A stretch of DNA of 32,837 bases from Smittium mucronatum (lineage: Eukaryota > Kickxellomycota > Harpellomycetes > Harpellales > Legeriomycetaceae). Below are positions 21,945 through 32,837 of this stretch, in pieces. Within the stretch, counting starts at the first letter, position 1, and each line of letters starts with the position of its first letter. The DNA is taken from contig LSSL01000636.1 in the NCBI GenBank assembly GCA_001953115.1, positions 1 to 32,837 of the forward strand, given 5' to 3'. The notes under the pieces are model-generated. The model was given only the letters and a program-made list of their open reading frames with translations, was not told the origin of the DNA and ran no database searches. A program made the position numbers and the translations under genes.

Positions 21945-22213
21945 ATTTGTACTTTGAATTTCAAAACGAAATCGAAACCTAAAAGCTATAGTTCGTTGAT
22001 TGTGGCGAGTGGATTAATGTAATGGTAAATGAGGCGATTGGATTATGTTTATCATATTCAAATACTGTTACCATTTCAGGTAATGCGAATTTTCACAACA
22101 GGATTCCCTTTCAATTTGTGAAGGTGCAGAGCTACTTTATATAAGCCAATATTCTCCCATTTCTAATCCAATATAGGACGAATTGATTATAATCAAATAT
22201 AATAAACTAAAAA
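21945..22213. other. Spacer between retroposon C and the foldback element
   Basis: Moderately A+T-rich. Short open frames on both strands are interrupted by stops, and nothing is recognised. Confidence 0.5.
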
Positions 22214-22507
22214 TGCAATTGAGGCCTTTAAAGGTGTTAAAGGCTCTCCATTGTATATAATTTCAAATAATTTTTTTTATTCCCAATCATTTCAAATGTT
22301 TTAAAAACTTTAAAATAATCTTTTATATTCTAAAAATTCACTTGAAATGTTAAAATAGGCTTATCTTGGACTAAAAGTGTTTTGTTTAGTCTAGATTAAT
22401 TTAAAAATAAGTTTCATTTGCAAATAAGGGTAATGTTTTCAATTAAACCCACTTTATTCAAAATGAATGCTTTTTTTTCAAATAATATGGTTTATTAACT
22501 TTATAAC
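22214..22507 (+). repeat. Left terminal inverted repeat
   Basis: Pairs with 23235-23529. Long identical blocks include AAAGGTGTTAAAGGCTCT and AAAAATTCACTTGAAATGTT. The outer end carries a GGCC and is G+C-richer than the rest. Confidence 0.88.
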
Positions 22508-23234
22508 GACTTTCCATCCATCTTCATAAGATTTATCAAAAATGACTCTTATTTAAAAAAAGAAAGATGAAATTTCTCACATTAATAATATTTTTTATCA
22601 AAATAAAATTTTGAAGTTTTTATTTAGATATTAAATTTTTCAAGTTATTAAAAGAAATCGCTGTGTGCAAAAAAAAAAAATACACACACAATTTATCATA
22701 TATGCATCAATATAATCATGAAATCTAAGTATAAATTACAAATTTCCTAGTCAAAAATTTGACACCTAAAAGCAAAACTGTCTAATAACAAAAAATTCGA
22801 GAATAATTCATTTAATTTAATTTTTTCATAATTTTTGTTCATATTTATAACCTCATAAATTTACGGATAATAGATACAGATCATTTTTTTGTAAATAAAA
22901 TAAAAACAAGGATATTTTTCTATAAAAACTATATTTAATTGTTCCGAACCTTTAATTGAAATCAGAGTCTCTTTATTATTTTTTATAGAAAAAAATTAGA
23001 GCTTAAAGTGTATTAAAAATAAAAAATAATGTTTTAGATGGATTTTTCTTCATAAAGGTTATGGGAATTAGAATTTTGGGCCCTAAATTGAAATTTAAAA
23101 TTCACACATGCTTATAATTTCATTTTTATCAATGTATACAAAAAAAAATCCAACGTTAAACCAGCAGATTTTAAATTCTAATTTGGAACTTTTGAACCAA
23201 TTTGATTCAAAAATTATAAAATATTATAAGCCTA

Positions 23235-23529
23235 TTATAAACTTAATGAATCATATAATTTGGAAAAAGTATTCTAGTTGAATAAAGCGCGTTTAATTGA
23301 AAAAATTACCCTTATTTGCAAATGAAGCTTATTTTTAAATTAATCTAGACTATTCAAAAAAACGAATTTAGTCCAAAATAAGCCTATTTTAACATTTCAA
23401 GTGAATTTTTAGAATATAAAAGATTATTTTAAAGCTTTTTAAAACATTTGAAATGATTTTAAATAAAAAAAAATATTTGAAATTATATACAATGTAGAGC
23501 CTTTAACACCTTTAGAGGCCTTAATTGCA
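23235..23529 (-). repeat. Right terminal inverted repeat
   Basis: Reverse complement of 22214-22507 with scattered substitutions and a few small indels, for example near the TAGTCTAGATTAATTT block (about 23334-23349). Confidence 0.88.
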
Positions 23530-26500
23530 CCGGTGGCCTAATTTTATGAAAAATATATATATCTAATCTTCGAAAAAGAAATAGTGGAAAACGCACACAA
23601 GTCGAGTAGGCTACCAAAACAATTTACACGAAACTTTATGACACATATAATGTTCAATCAAGAAATTTTCTTGAATACAAATTGCAGCTTTTTTGAGATG
23701 AGATAGAGCTATTGGATATGTTATTCGGACTATATTCAAAAAAAAATATGCGGTATAGTTTAACCTTAAGAAATTTTATTTAATTTTTTATGATTCAATT
23801 TTGAATTTTTTTTTTGTAACTTTTTGAAATTTTAGACAATTTATTCCTAATTTTTTTGAAATTGTTTTATTTTTACCAGATTTTTTCTTGAAAGGTGTAG
23901 ATAAAGAATCGAAAAAAAAAAACGAATCTTTTTTGGGAAGTGAAACTCCGAGTAGAGACTCAGCCATCAGTTTCGCATCGCCTATAAAGAATTAAAACTC
24001 ATTTGATTAATAGCAAATTTTTGTGTTCAAAAAGTATTGAACATTCTAAAAGCATTAATTTTGTGATATGGATTTTTCAAAAAATAATTTAAAATGATTC
24101 AAGACTTTTACCATAATTTTTAATTAATTCATATTCGATAAATTGAGGTTGATTTTTCTTATCAATATTTCAGAATAAATCGAGTTTGAGGCATAAATGT
24201 AGATTTCAGGGGAAAAAATTGAGCTCTAGCAGCAAACTGTATGAGGGATATTCACAATTTTTACATGTTCAAATAATCTTAAGAAAGTTTTGTTCTCACG
24301 ATAAATATGGGATATTTGAATTTGGAGAAAAATAATTATATAGATCTGGAAAAGATGATTTTATAAATGAATGAGAATGTTAGTTAAAAAAATTATATAA
24401 AAAAAATTACCAATATTTATTTGATGAAACGCCAAAAAGTGTTATACAATTAATTTTTTTTATTTCACTGCCAATATAATGTGATTAATATCTAATCGAG
24501 TAATAATATCTTTTTAAAAGTTTTTTTTTAAAAATAAAAAAAAAAACTAATCCTTTTTGTTTTAATCAAATGAAGTGATTTATTAAAACTTCATCTGTGG
24601 TTAAAAAGGAAAAAAAATTTACATTTATTTTTTTCAAAACATACACATGCTCACAATTTTGTTTAAATATGAACCAGCTCATACAACCTGGATTATTTGA
24701 TATAAAAATTTAAAAAGTTATGAGTAAAAGAGGAATTACAAAATAATAACAAAAAACAGGATTTTTAAATTTTAGTAAAAAGATTCTATTAATAGCATAT
24801 ATTTTTTAAATTTTCGATGAAGATAAATAAAATTTTAACACAGAAAAAGGTAAATGATGGTGAAACCAAATCATTGATTTAACTAAGATATAGATGGTAT
24901 TTAAAAATAATAAATCTTTATATATTTTTTAAAAAACCAAAGACTATAAAAGATAGGAATAATTAATAAAGTAAAATTATAATAATTTTCTCACAATAAA
25001 GTGAAATCTCATCTTAAAATCCCAGTTTAAATCCAAGCACGTGGTAAACTAAATATTCAAGGTACATTAAAATTTTAAAATAAAATAAAATAAATTTACC
25101 AATAAAATTTACAATATCAATGACAGTTTCATAAAAAAAATTCATTTAAAATTCTTAATCAAATCTAGAATTAAGGAATATCAATTCATCTCACTTAGTA
25201 CTATTAATGATTAAGATTTTTTATTCGATTGAAGATCACTTTCATCCAATTAAAGCTTTCTCATTTACTTACAGTTTTTTTAGGAAATTTCAAATAAAAA
25301 CAAAAGATATTTTAATCAACATAAAAGTTACTCATGAAAATTTCTGAAGGTAAAAATATTTCTCGATTAGGTTATCTTAAAATTCAAATTTCCATATCGA
25401 TTCACAAAAATATGATTTTATTTCAAAGATAAATTATAAATTTAAACCTTCATATAAAAGGTAGAATATTTTTTATAAATTTAATACCATTATCTATCTT
25501 TTAAGTATTTATGGTTTTTAGTAAAATTTAATTTCTACAAATATATCTTGGTTTTTAAAAGCTAAAAGATAAACATTCAAACAAATCCAAAAATAAAATA
25601 TATAGGACCAATTCAAATTTATAAGAAGTCTGAATAAAAAAATTATGATAAAAAAGATATTAAGATTAAAAGTTAAATTATAAAAAATTTTCAAATTGAA
25701 AATAAATCCATGAAAAACCTGAAAATTTAAAATTTAAAAAAAGTGATACTGAACTAGGAAAAAAAGAATAAAGTTGAATAATTTTTGATTTTATTTTATG
25801 CTTTTTTTTAAATTTTAATCAATAATTTGCAAAAAATTAAAATCTTATTTATTGATGTCTTTATATTAAGACTTATAGATTTATAAAATTAGAAGACGTA
25901 TTATAGAAATAAGTTTTATATAAATTTGTCTTTATATTTTCATTTCGGAAAGATTGTAAATTTAAACAAATAAGAAGTATAATTAAAAATCAGAGATATA
26001 CCAAAATTCAATTTGGGAAAAACAAAGTATATATGCATGTATCTAATAATGCGACTTAAATTGTATTGGAATTTTGTCGATTTAATTATGCTACGGATGC
26101 TGGTTTGTATCCACACAATTACTTTTTGTTGGGGTTTTTATACGTTTCACTTAAAAGTAGTTAATATTTGGATTTCAGGTCTTTCTTAAATAAAATAATT
26201 GGGTGTTAGCATATTTATTTTAACTATTTATTTTTATTTTACACTTCAGTTAGTCCAAAAAAACATTATTATTTAAATATTGATTTATTGATACTCTCCC
26301 TCACCTATTTTCGTTTAAATAACATTGATATATATCTTTTTTTTTTAAATAATGCAATTTTTTCTCTTCCTTTTATATATTTTTTTTGATTAAGAACCAT
26401 TAAAATATATTAATTAAAAAAAAGCTCTGATCATTCTTTTTCAAAATCCATTGATTCTACAATATACCAAATTTTAAATTATGTATTTTTCTAATTTTTT

Positions 26501-29500
26501 TTTCTGTTTTCATATTAAATTTATCTTAAGTAATAAAATATTTTTTATTAGCGTTTGAAGTTAGTTTTATTTAGGATTTTAATACATATGTGCACATTTT
26601 TTCTTCCCAAAATTTTTTAGCTGTTACAGAAAAAATATTTCCAGTGTGATTAGCATAATCAAAAATATTTTTACTATTTTTTTTCGGAAAATCTTGTTAT
26701 AATTTCAATTTTTGAAAATCTAACCAATTGAACGTTTTTAATGGTTAATTTTATTCTAAGAGTTAATTTACTCTGAATTTATTGAATAAATATTTGTATT
26801 TTCAGTAGTTTAAATATATCTTAAATATAATTTCATGAAATTGAAGGTTTAATGTAGTTATTTCACGTTTTTTTTTGAGTATATAAAAAGGAAATTTTTT
26901 AGGATAATACTTTATTTTAATCGAGGTATCCAAAAAAACCTATGCAATTTACCATTTCCAAGATTGATATTTTTACTTTATGTTCTTTTAAAATTTTCAA
27001 AAAAATTGTTATTATATGTTAAAAATATTTTATAACCTCCATATAAATACAAATTTGATTTGTAGTACAGATCTTCTATTTGACCAATTTTTTCACTAAA
27101 AACAAATTCATGTATTCATCGAATATTTATTGGGTTGTTAGAAGCTGCATAATCCATAAATAATTATGAAAAAATCTTTGAATTGATTTATCTCATTTCT
27201 GTCAACTATTTTCTTGAAATTTTTGTCAGCATGAAAATAAAAAATTGGTTTTTAATTATTTAAACCAGAATCGTTAAATGGGTTTGTTATTTTCTTAACT
27301 GAATCTTATAAATATTATTTTATAACCCAAAGTAAATCGTATCTTTAAAACAAATTTTTTAAAGTTTTAATTTTCCATAAATAGGAGTCCCTACCACATC
27401 TACTCAAAATTAAGATTGAAATAGGTATAGATTTTTGTTTTATGTCGTTAAATTATGTAAAAATAACAGTAAAATACCCATAGATAATTTTGGAAGTAAT
27501 GTTAATATTTAGATTATAGGACCTCAATAAAATTTTAATTTGATTTTTTGAAGTTATTAGAGCTCTTAAATTATTTATATTACTAGAATAGTCAGCAATT
27601 CAATGCGATGGAAAATCCCAATCTTTAATTTTTTTTTTGCATGTTTCTTCAAAAATATAAGTAGTAAATAAGCTAATATTAAAAAAAATGCGTTTATTTT
27701 TATTCACAATATTTATGTGTTTTATTTTAAACTTACTAGATTTTACTCCAAGACTATAAAGTTCCAAAAAATCATTCTTTTTAAACAAGTTACGAGTATT
27801 TTAAAAGCCATGAGAATGCTAATTTAATTCTAATTTTAATTATTCCGACACCAAAACCACTCTTTTTTTAAAAAAAAAACTTATGATTTTTATAATTTTA
27901 ACCTCTGTAAACAGTTGAGTAGTATTTTTTAGATTTAATGGAACATCAACCCCTCAAAAGGCATTTTTATTTTGATATAAATCATTTTTGGTCAAATTAT
28001 ATTCAACAATTTTCAAATTACTAAAAAAGATAAATTTTCTGGTGAATTTAAAGATTTTATCCAGAATATAATGTAAAAAATTATAAAAAAGCTGCTATTT
28101 AATTATAATACCAGTAGTATAAATTTAGCTATTTATTATTGTAAATTTCATAATCATAAAATATAATTTAATGCTTTTATTTTTATAAATTTACTCTTTG
28201 TTTGGACTTAAATCTTGTTTGACAAGACTTTCTTTTTGAAGCTTACATAAATCTTTCTTCGATTACATTAGAATATAATTAATTGCTTAATGATCTGATG
28301 TAACACAAGAAAACATTTAAAAGTGTCCAATTGGTTTGTTATTATTTTATTTATTTAAAAAAAAAGCTCATTAAAATTAAATAATTATAAAAATAAGTTC
28401 ATGATCGAGAAAAGGTATAGAATTTTTCATTTTTAATTCAAATTATATAGACTCTATTATTTTCATAATTTTAAAAATGTAATATTTCTTATTAAATTAA
28501 GTTTAAAAAATCTTTAAAAAAAATAATTTAGTCATTTTACTTATTTTATTCATAAGTATAATTATTAAGGGTAAATAATAAAATAATTTATTTTGAATAT
28601 ATATATTGGTGGCTAATTACTGAATTAGCATTTTTTTTAATGAAAATATAATAAAGATCTCGTTTATTTTTATTTTTATGTAAATATTTTTTATGAGCAC
28701 CGCTGTATCTACTACTCTTGTATCTGCTTAATATCTTTTGTTAATGAAAGAAAATGATAGTTAATACCGATAAGAGCTTCAAATTCTAAACCGGAACTAA
28801 TCTAATATTTTTTATAAAAAGAATATGATAAAGCAGTTATATTGTATAATATATTCTTTTTGCCAATAATTTTATTGAAATATTTGTTTCTTTTTTATAT
28901 TTGCTTGCATAAATAAAAAACCAACCAAAAAATCAAACATAATTCATAACCAACAACAAAAATTAATACTCTTTTTATTTTGGAGATTTAAAGAGTGAAT
29001 TTTTTAAATTTTAAACTCCAATATTTATTTAAATTTTGCAACCTTAATTTAAATACTGTTTGAATAATATTATATATATATATAAATTACAGAAATATTT
29101 TATTATGGAAAAACATGGAAAAAAAACAATGTGCTCTATTGTATTTTTATATAATACAATTCTAAAAAAAAAAAGAAAAAAAACTATAAGAGTTAATCTA
29201 AATGCTAAAAAATACAGAATATCATCCATACTAAATTTAATTCATCTTTAATTAAAAAATAAAAATAAACATATGAGTATATATACACCATATTTAAATA
29301 TTAAATCCCTTTAAAACCGATCAGAGATGAAAAATATGGCTATATTAACTTCATTTTACCTTTTAAAACGAAATAAAAGTAAAAAAAAGTGTCAATAAAT
29401 AGACTATAGAATAAAAATTTAAGAAAAATCATAATAAAATTGTAAAACTTAATTCTTCGGAAAATTAAAACTTTAAAGTTTTTTATGATAAACCAACTGT

Positions 29501-30333
29501 TCTTAGTTTACCAAAATACAAAAAAGTGACCTTTAAAAAAATCAAGATTTTTTTCTATAAATGAAAAACGGAAGTTTCTTGAAAATAAAATTCATCGTTT
29601 TTAAGTTTAAAAATTAAGATCGAAAAAGTATCTGTACACTTTTTTCGAAAAACGAAAAGTATTATGATAAATATTTTCTTTGTTATAATGCTTTATGAAT
29701 AAAAAAAAGCAAAGCAGCAATGAAAAAGGTTACAGAATAAAAGACGATATTTCAATATCAATTTTTTAGAGAATTAGTAGATCAGTGCACAATCAAGATT
29801 TTTATTTATTATTTTAAATTTATTAAATATCAAAACTCAATGATAACCCTTTTATTTTTTAATTTCGAAAAATGATGCATAGATTTTATAAAGATGTAGT
29901 TTGAAAGCATTTTATGATGATTGCAATTATGGGGATATTTAAAAATAACTCAGTTTGATTTTATGATTAGCAATTTTAACCCTATTTAATTTAATTTGAA
30001 TTTTTATTTTGTTTTAAATAAAAATAGCAGAAAGAATTTATATAAATAATAAATTGCTTTAATAGAGGCTATGATTAGGAAAGATTATTTTTGAGTTTGG
30101 GAAATTATCAGAAGCAGTATATTCACCAGTGAATCGGAAAAAAGTTTATTTTTCTCAAAACTGAATTCTTAGAAACAATAATTTTCTGAGATCTTTCATA
30201 AAATATTTAAGATCGTGATAAAAAAATAAAAAAAGGTTGAATTCCATGTGTCTTTTTTTTGCAAAAGATACTTGTGGGGGGTGGTTTGGGTCACTGTAAT
30301 ATGGCTATGGAGTTTATTTATCAAGAAAATTGT

Positions 30334-30345
30334 GGGGGGGGGGGG
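30334..30345. repeat. Poly-G tract (12 G)
   Basis: The longest G run in the window. About 45 bases upstream lies another G-rich stretch, GGGGGGTGGTTTGGG (30276-30290), so this spot could form G-quadruplex structures (inference). Confidence 0.9.
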
Positions 30346-31980
30346 AAAGTAAGAAATAATTGGCGGCTATGGAAAAACAAATTATTTTTAGAATCATAAG
30401 TCGGTTTAAATTAAACGAATATATTTTCACAGATTTCTAGTTTAATAGAGGATAAGACCCGTTTCAATAATTTCAATTTTTAATAGCTAGATTTTACACT
30501 TTAATAAAGTTTAAAACAATTCAAAAATGAAATTAAATAAAAAAAGCTTAAAAGAAAGTTCAAATCCCAGAGTCATGAATAAAAATTCAAAGGGCAAATT
30601 TTTAGTAGCTCTGTAAATTTAAAAACCATGTATAAAAATTTCAACCAATTGAAGTAATTTCCAAATAATTAGTATTCATGTGTAACAATAAAGGGTATCA
30701 TTTTCCATGGATAGATATATTATTTCTGAGATTTTAAATTATTTTAATTTTGAAACTTTTCTAAATTTGCCTTATTTGGCTATAATTATGAAATAATTAT
30801 TAATAAGAGGGGTTTTTTTATGTGAGAACAAAAATAGTGCCAATTTTTAATGATAGGAGTATTTATTTTTTTTAATTTATGAGATATTTGAGTTGTCAAA
30901 AGAGGGGTCTCAGGAAAAATGAGATTCAAAATTTTTTTCAAGAGGATATTTTTGAATTTTTTTCAGTTTGAGAAAAAAAACTGTGGAATTTAGTTGATTT
31001 TTTTATTAAAGTGCGATTATTATTATATATTTTTTGGATTATAGCCAGAAAGAAAAAGTAAATAGGAAGAGGTTAAACTTAAGGAATTATAATAGGCCAA
31101 AATTAATCTGATTGAATTTTAGCTAAATAAGATTTTCCCAGGTCTCTTATAAAACATAATATATATTTTTTCTTTTGAATTAAATAATGATATTTAAATG
31201 TGGCTATTTATTCATCTATTTAACTTATTTTTAATGTTTCAAGTTATTGTTAAACACGCTATAAATATATCCTACTTTTTTTTGGTCCAGTTAAATTAAA
31301 AATATTAAATAGGAATTTTGAAGCTTTAATTTCCTGATACTTGTAGAGTACAAAATGTATAATATTCATTTTTAACATTTTCTATCAGAAAATTCATTAT
31401 TCTTCTATTTTATTTTTAGGGTTCCCCCACTGAAATACTTTCAGGCCCTGTCATGTAATACCTTTTTATTATATTATCATTTTTTACTGAATCAATATAA
31501 AAAATGACATATTTAGAAAGTTTTTTATATATAATTACTTTTAATAATCTATTTCCTTGATTTTTTTGTTAATAACCAATTCTTTTCTTATATATTAAAT
31601 ATGTTAATTATTTCATCTTTTTAATATTTTTATTGGCTATTATTAAAAAAAAATTTCTCTTTAATTTTGGCTATTGATATATCAGTTCATTCATCTAATT
31701 TTCCGGTTGAAAATTTTGTTAATCTTTTCGATTTCATTTTCAAGTTTATATTCATTTAAAATACCTCATTAGTGTTCTATTGTAAATTTTATTGGCTATT
31801 TTTAGAATTTTTTTTTTTTAAGGTATTATGTTGGGTAAGTTGAAGAAACCTTTTTTGTATTCCATTTTGCGTTAATCCCAATAATTAATTTTTCTTTAAT
31901 TAACCTATTCTAATATCAATTTAATTCTTCAAATATTCTATATATAATTTTTTTGCGTAAAATTTCCTTATACATGTCCA

Positions 31981-31991
31981 CCCCCCCCCCC
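31981..31991. repeat. Poly-C tract (11 C)
   Basis: Eleven C preceded by CCA and followed by AGCCG, isolated in A+T-rich DNA. Confidence 0.9.
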
Positions 31992-32837
31992 AGCCGAACA
32001 ATAGTTAAATGGTAAGAGCTGTGATTATATATCTATATTATTGATCCCTTATGATTGTATTTGAAAATTAATGTTGCAATTATATTAGCATATTTTGAAT
32101 TATTTATTCGAGTTATATGATATTTCGCTAAGTTTAAGTGATACGGCGATTATTCAGATCGCATTTCGCAATTAGACCAGAAATTATATTCAATGATTTT
32201 CTTTTTTATCTTTGGATGATATTTTTATATATCTTAGTCCTCCACCATGGTGAGTTCTTCAAAAAAATAATCATTTAATGATTTTTCTTGTTTATTTTTA
32301 TCAAGTAGTCTTCAAAGGAACAGAGATACATTTTATATCACTTTTAAAATTAGAAATATAAAGTTTTATTGGTTTTATGATACCAATATTTATTCGATTG
32401 AAATTCATCATTGATATAATACCCCCAAAAACAGTAGAGTTGTCATTGTTTAAAGAAATTTCCCTATCCATTATTTTGGTTTTTTATTTCAGTGGTTTAA
32501 AAATTTTGAATCAATATTTTGTATATTATACTTGGAAAGTTTATTTACGGTTAATTCTAAATCAACATCTTTTTTATTATTTTCCAATATCTTTTATTTT
32601 TTTCAAACAACTTAAATTTAATTAATGATTTAATACCCAACTCTAAACCAAATACATTAAAACCAACAAAAAATTCAAGTCTTTTCTGTATAAACCACAA
32701 GATTTTTTCCAATATAATTTTTTTATTTTTTATATGGAAATTTTAAAATAAATTCCGAATACTTATTTTTCTGCTTTTCATTTTATAACTAAGCTATTTT
32801 CTATAAAAAAAACTTCCAAATATAATAATACAACATT

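Larger units (their letters stand above)
22214..23529. mobile_element. Foldback-type element with ~295-bp terminal inverted repeats
   Basis: The left end begins TGCAATTGAGGCC. The right end, reverse-complemented, begins TGCAATTAAGGCC. The two arms stay alignable for about 295 bp, at roughly nine identical bases in ten over the outer 250, then diverge. The total length is about 1.3 kb. The middle (22508-23234) has no frame of useful length, so the element is non-autonomous and would need a transposase from elsewhere. The flanks (AACTAAAAA on the left, CCGGTGGCC on the right) show no direct repeat, so the superfamily cannot be assigned. Long TIRs would suit a MULE-type or foldback element, and a dead MULE lies 3.5 kb away, but that link is speculative. 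Confidence 0.85.
23530..32837. other. 9.3-kb A+T-rich stretch without a supported gene
   Basis: I see no recognisable coding, RNA gene or transposase motif on either strand. It holds two poly-G/C tracts (30334-30345 and 31981-31991), a G-rich stretch at 30276-30290, a TA run near 29069 and many A/T homopolymers. Frames at 27600-27788 (minus), 29044-29251 (both strands) and 32377-32625 (plus) have the residue make-up of random A+T-rich sequence. Diverged inverted repeats like the one at 6330-9750 could be hidden here and missed by eye. Confidence 0.55.

Noticed and set aside
32377..32625. 82-codon plus-strand open frame that could look like a membrane protein
   Set aside because: Same reasoning: T-rich codons mimic membrane segments, and nothing marks it as a gene.
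1..32837. Mitochondrial or other organellar origin, suggested by the high A+T content
   Set aside because: Spliceosomal-type introns in a nuclear kinase gene, MULE remains and tailed retroposons show that this is nuclear DNA.

Overview
The window is eukaryotic and extremely A+T-rich. By eye, non-coding DNA is roughly a fifth G+C. The one intact gene, at 14371-15632 on the minus strand, is the catalytic alpha subunit of protein kinase CK2. It has five exons split by four introns of only 57-64 bp, and its exons are clearly richer in G+C than the surroundings. The protein has a fungal look: an N-terminal MPREYWDYD segment, then [20 protein letters not shown], then [10 protein letters not shown] with Met where animal CK2 has Gln. 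I infer a fungus with a very A+T-rich, transposon-laden genome, possibly an early-diverging lineage, but the exact group cannot be fixed from one gene.

Layout. Positions 1-14370 are almost gene-free. They hold a short retroposon end (copy A, 1527-1680), a 53-bp tandem repeat (6117-6235), a large decayed inverted-repeat structure (about 6330-9750), a perfect 11-bp hairpin (12945-12973), several isolated poly-C/poly-G tracts, and a retroposon of about 550 bp with target-site duplications (copy B, 13239-13815). CK2 alpha follows. Divergent from it, 77 bp from its start codon, is an unidentified open frame with one internal stop (15710-16099). Positions 17094-18682 are a wrecked MULE (Mutator-like, FAR1-related) transposase whose motifs can still be read in order. 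Positions 20428-20559 hold a short possible hAT C-terminal relic. Retroposon copy C (20881-21944) contains a 555-base assembly gap. Positions 22214-23529 are a foldback element with terminal inverted repeats of about 295 bp. Positions 23530-32837 are A+T-rich DNA in which I see no gene.

How it fits together. This is one housekeeping kinase gene in a transposon graveyard. Retroposons A, B and C are copies of one family. Each ends 3' in AATAAA plus an A tail, each is shortened at a different 5' point, and each is flanked by an imperfect 11-12-bp direct repeat, as expected for LINE-type target-primed insertion. The MULE relic, the foldback element, the larger inverted repeat and the possible hAT fragment represent cut-and-paste classes. 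I found no CRISPR array, no tRNA or rRNA gene, no operon and no evidence for a novel defence or biosynthetic system. The most informative unusual observations are the retroposon family with its conserved, unidentified C-terminal frame, the large nested inverted repeat, and the long-TIR foldback element.
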